Positions 32,921 to 34,520 of a stretch of DNA of 34,520 nucleotides are shown one piece after another. The first letter of the stretch is position 1, and every line of letters begins with the position of its first letter. The DNA comes from Nitrososphaeraceae archaeon. GTDB lineage: Archaea; Thermoproteota; Nitrososphaeria; Nitrososphaerales; Nitrososphaeraceae. The DNA lies in assembly GCA_019246625.1 (NCBI GenBank), contig JAFAQB010000114.1, positions 1 to 34,520 on the forward strand. Reading direction: 5' to 3'. Position numbers and translations under genes: made by a program. The notes under the pieces were generated by a model, which was not told where the DNA came from, searched no databases, and worked only from the letters and a program-made list of their open reading frames with translations.

Positions 32921-34195
32921 TCAAGTACCCGTTTGTGGCGATACAATGTAAGAGGAAATTGCGTGGTCGTCAATCATACTGCCAACTCCGACATTCACAT
33001 TAAGGATTTTGATCCTCAATGCAGCAGCCTCTTGAGCTGATAAATGGTACCTCAGAGATAGAAAATTTTTTACCTTTGACTCTGGATCAGATATTTCGTT
33101 TATTTGTGACTGTAAAGTAATATCTATCGGTTTCATTAGTAATGACGATGGAATCTTTGATGAGCTATCGCTAAGAATTGAAAATACAATTTTAGAGGTG
33201 ATTATTTCATTGGGAAGAGATTCAAGCGCGTTGGCAGTATAGAATACCTGAACGTCAAGAATATTACTCCCATCCACAGCTAGCTGGTTATCTGTAATGC
33301 CCGTAGCGCTTTCGTTGGAGGAGAGCAATCCTAGCCTTTCAGCATTCAGATCAACACGTATCACAACAAAGCCTTCTAATTCTTTGGAGTTGTTTGCAAC
33401 ATTCAAGAGTTGGCGTATATCTTTGCATATTATCCCAGTTGATGTTTGTGGTTGCATTGTCTTTACTATTGGAGTGGTTTTTTTGCCTTCGTTGACTATG
33501 GCGTTCCACAATAATTTTACAGGATAGTCTTGTTTATTGAAAATGCCAATGTCTGTATCATAATGTCCCGGCCTAAGCGGACCTTCATCTCCAATTATTG
33601 ATCCGCATTCAAATTTTGCGTTATATGTGATACTCTTGATTTGCGAGTTACCATTGATATTACTGCTAGCCTGACTTATAGCATTATCGATAAACGTTGC
33701 AGTCGCGGGGTTTTTATCCTTGTTTATTAGAACGATCTTGGACAATTTGTCTACCGAATATCCCTTCGGCGCATTTACTTGTGTTACTATATATTTCCCT
33801 TGGCTTAATCCTGAAATTGTGATAATTCCTGCAGTTACCTTGTTTATATCAGCTGGTCCATCATCCTTTATAGTATAATTTCCCGAGCCGAAATTAGGGT
33901 TGGGAGTGATAGAGTATTGTGCGCCAGGTAAAAAGATTCCGCTATTGGAAGTTGTTACAATTGTGAGGGTACCACTATTATTATTTGTAGCTTGAAGTGT
34001 GCTACTATTTACATTGCTATTCAAAACGGTACTGCTCTTATTGACTAATTTGTCAGGAGGGGTCTGGAGAGATTTTGAAAATACCTGTTTTGAAATTACA
34101 ACCTTTGTCGCAAATGATAATACAATTAGAATCAGCAATGCAAAAATAACGACAATACAAGCCGTATAGTAGAAGTGCTTTGATGGCATATGCAT
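32921..34195 (-). CDS. Secreted protein with SpaA-like domain
   Basis: Exported 424-residue protein of unknown role. N-terminal hydrophobic anchor (ACIVVIFALLILIVLSFATK), a Ser/Thr/Asn linker, then an SpaA/Cna-B-like beta-sandwich at about residues 72-168 (GTLTIVTTSNSGIFLPGAQY, GLSQGKYIVTQVNAPKGYSV). The last 230 residues form another domain with conserved FECGSIIGDEGPLRPGHYDTD and DIGIFNKQDYPVKLLWNA, which I do not recognise. Cna-B domains can carry isopeptide bonds; I cannot confirm the Lys/Asn pair. Starts at ATG 34195 or 34189. Divergent from the gene at 34284 with a shared AT-rich promoter. Confidence 0.72.
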   Translation of the reverse strand: MHMPSKHFYYTACIVVIFALLILIVLSFATKVVISKQVFSKSLQTPPDKLVNKSSTVLNSNVNSSTLQATNNNSGTLTIVTTSNSGIFLPGAQYSITPNPNFGSGNYTIKDDGPADINKVTAGIITISGLSQGKYIVTQVNAPKGYSVDKLSKIVLINKDKNPATATFIDNAISQASSNINGNSQIKSITYNAKFECGSIIGDEGPLRPGHYDTDIGIFNKQDYPVKLLWNAIVNEGKKTTPIVKTMQPQTSTGIICKDIRQLLNVANNSKELEGFVVIRVDLNAERLGLLSSNESATGITDNQLAVDGSNILDVQVFYTANALESLPNEIITSKIVFSILSDSSSKIPSSLLMKPIDITLQSQINEISDPESKVKNFLSLRYHLSAQEAAALRIKILNVNVGVGSMIDDHAISSYIVSPQTGT

Positions 34196-34227
34196 ATTTT
34201 ATAATTTTTGGATTATTAATCTAACCG

Positions 34228-34238
34228 TTATATATACC
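34228..34238. promoter_or_regulatory. Bidirectional TATA-like element between divergent secreted-protein genes
   Basis: TTATATATACC on plus and GGTATATATAA on minus are nearly the same because the core is symmetric. It lies 33-43 bases from ATG 34195 and 46-56 bases from ATG 34284, so both genes could use it. Positional evidence only. Confidence 0.35.
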
Positions 34239-34283
34239 AAGGATTAAATAACAGATTAATAGCAGATTCTACTATTAGAAATT

Positions 34284-34520
34284 ATGATGCCTGACAAGCA
34301 TGCTTTCATATATTCTTTGATCTTTGTCATTTTTGTATTATTTCTTACTCCCTCGATACAACATCATCTTTATCAAAAAGCATATGCAGATGGTTTGACT
34401 CAAGAGAATCTACCTCCAGCTACTGTAGGTAACAGACAAGCAAGTCTTTTCGTAAAGGTTAGCCCTCCTATTTTGGTTAGTACAAGCAAGCAGGATACAT
34501 TCATGCAATTCAGATTGTTT
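34284..34520 (+). CDS. Secreted protein, 5' part only, runs off window
   Basis: 79 codons are visible: a signal peptide (AFIYSLIFVIFVLFLTPSIQ, then HHLYQKAYA) and the mature start DGLTQENLPPATVGNRQASL followed by FVKVSPPILVSTSKQDTF. I associate the NRQASLFVKxxPPIL pattern with large secreted proteins of Nitrososphaerales, but cannot verify this here. ATG 34287 is an equally likely start. Truncated by the right edge. Confidence 0.7.
   Translation, partial: MMPDKHAFIYSLIFVIFVLFLTPSIQHHLYQKAYADGLTQENLPPATVGNRQASLFVKVSPPILVSTSKQDTFMQFRLF

Noticed and set aside
1-34520. tRNA, rRNA, CRISPR arrays, transposases or insertion-sequence ends
   Set aside because: I scanned the intergenic stretches by eye on both strands and saw no T-loop/anticodon pattern, no regularly spaced repeats and no transposase motif. 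A covariance-model search would be needed to exclude intron-containing tRNAs.

Overview
The window looks like chromosome from a low-GC ammonia-oxidising archaeon of the Nitrososphaeria (Thaumarchaeota), probably a soil lineage of the Nitrososphaeraceae such as Nitrosocosmicus or Nitrososphaera. Evidence read from the sequence: an archaeal end of the spc ribosomal operon (uL18-uS5-uL30-uL15-SecY-AdkA-Cmk-Cbf5), an archaeal NirK-type copper nitrite reductase with every copper and catalytic residue, a PEFG-type C-terminal sorting signal, several Asn/Ser/Thr-rich secreted proteins, a C2H2 mini zinc finger protein, and archaeal TATA boxes placed 25-32 bases upstream of start codons (leaderless mRNAs). 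The genus is inference.

Layout. 1-5.8 kb (minus): ribosomal protein, translocon and nucleotide kinase operon ending in Cbf5, which runs off the left edge. 5.9-9.9 kb: a divergent locus with mdh-larB on minus and larC-larE on plus, giving malate dehydrogenase plus three nickel-pincer cofactor proteins; no LarA client is in view. 10.1-14.8 kb: BCP-type peroxiredoxin, a DUF2203/HExxH gene pair, glycerate 2-kinase, a winged-helix protein and a MenA-like prenyltransferase. 15-18.1 kb: an RNase HI-like protein, a ferritin-like protein broken at a G8 tract, and a secreted PEFG-CTERM protein broken at a T9 tract. 18.3-20.1 kb: Zn/Mn-type ABC transporter ATPase and permease behind a palindromic operator, with no substrate-binding protein. 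20.6-24.5 kb: secreted proteins (discoidin domain, a degenerate cupredoxin, a beta-sandwich protein) and a zinc-ribbon protein. 25.1-28.5 kb: family 4 uracil-DNA glycosylase, PepF oligopeptidase and a PII-like protein. 28.5-34.5 kb: a decayed second nirK copy, a PsbP-like secreted protein, intact nirK, a zinc finger, an HtrA protease, an SpaA-like secreted protein and the start of another secreted protein.

Themes. The housekeeping half is tightly packed with short overlaps; the right half is looser and dominated by exported proteins and metal biology (Cu, Zn, probably Fe and Ni). The observations most worth following are the lar/mdh locus without LarA, the nirK remnant beside an intact nirK, two homopolymer frameshifts that each cut off the functional end of a protein, a cupredoxin that lost its copper ligands, and several perfect or near-perfect palindromes at core promoters. 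I found no CRISPR array, insertion sequence, rRNA or tRNA.
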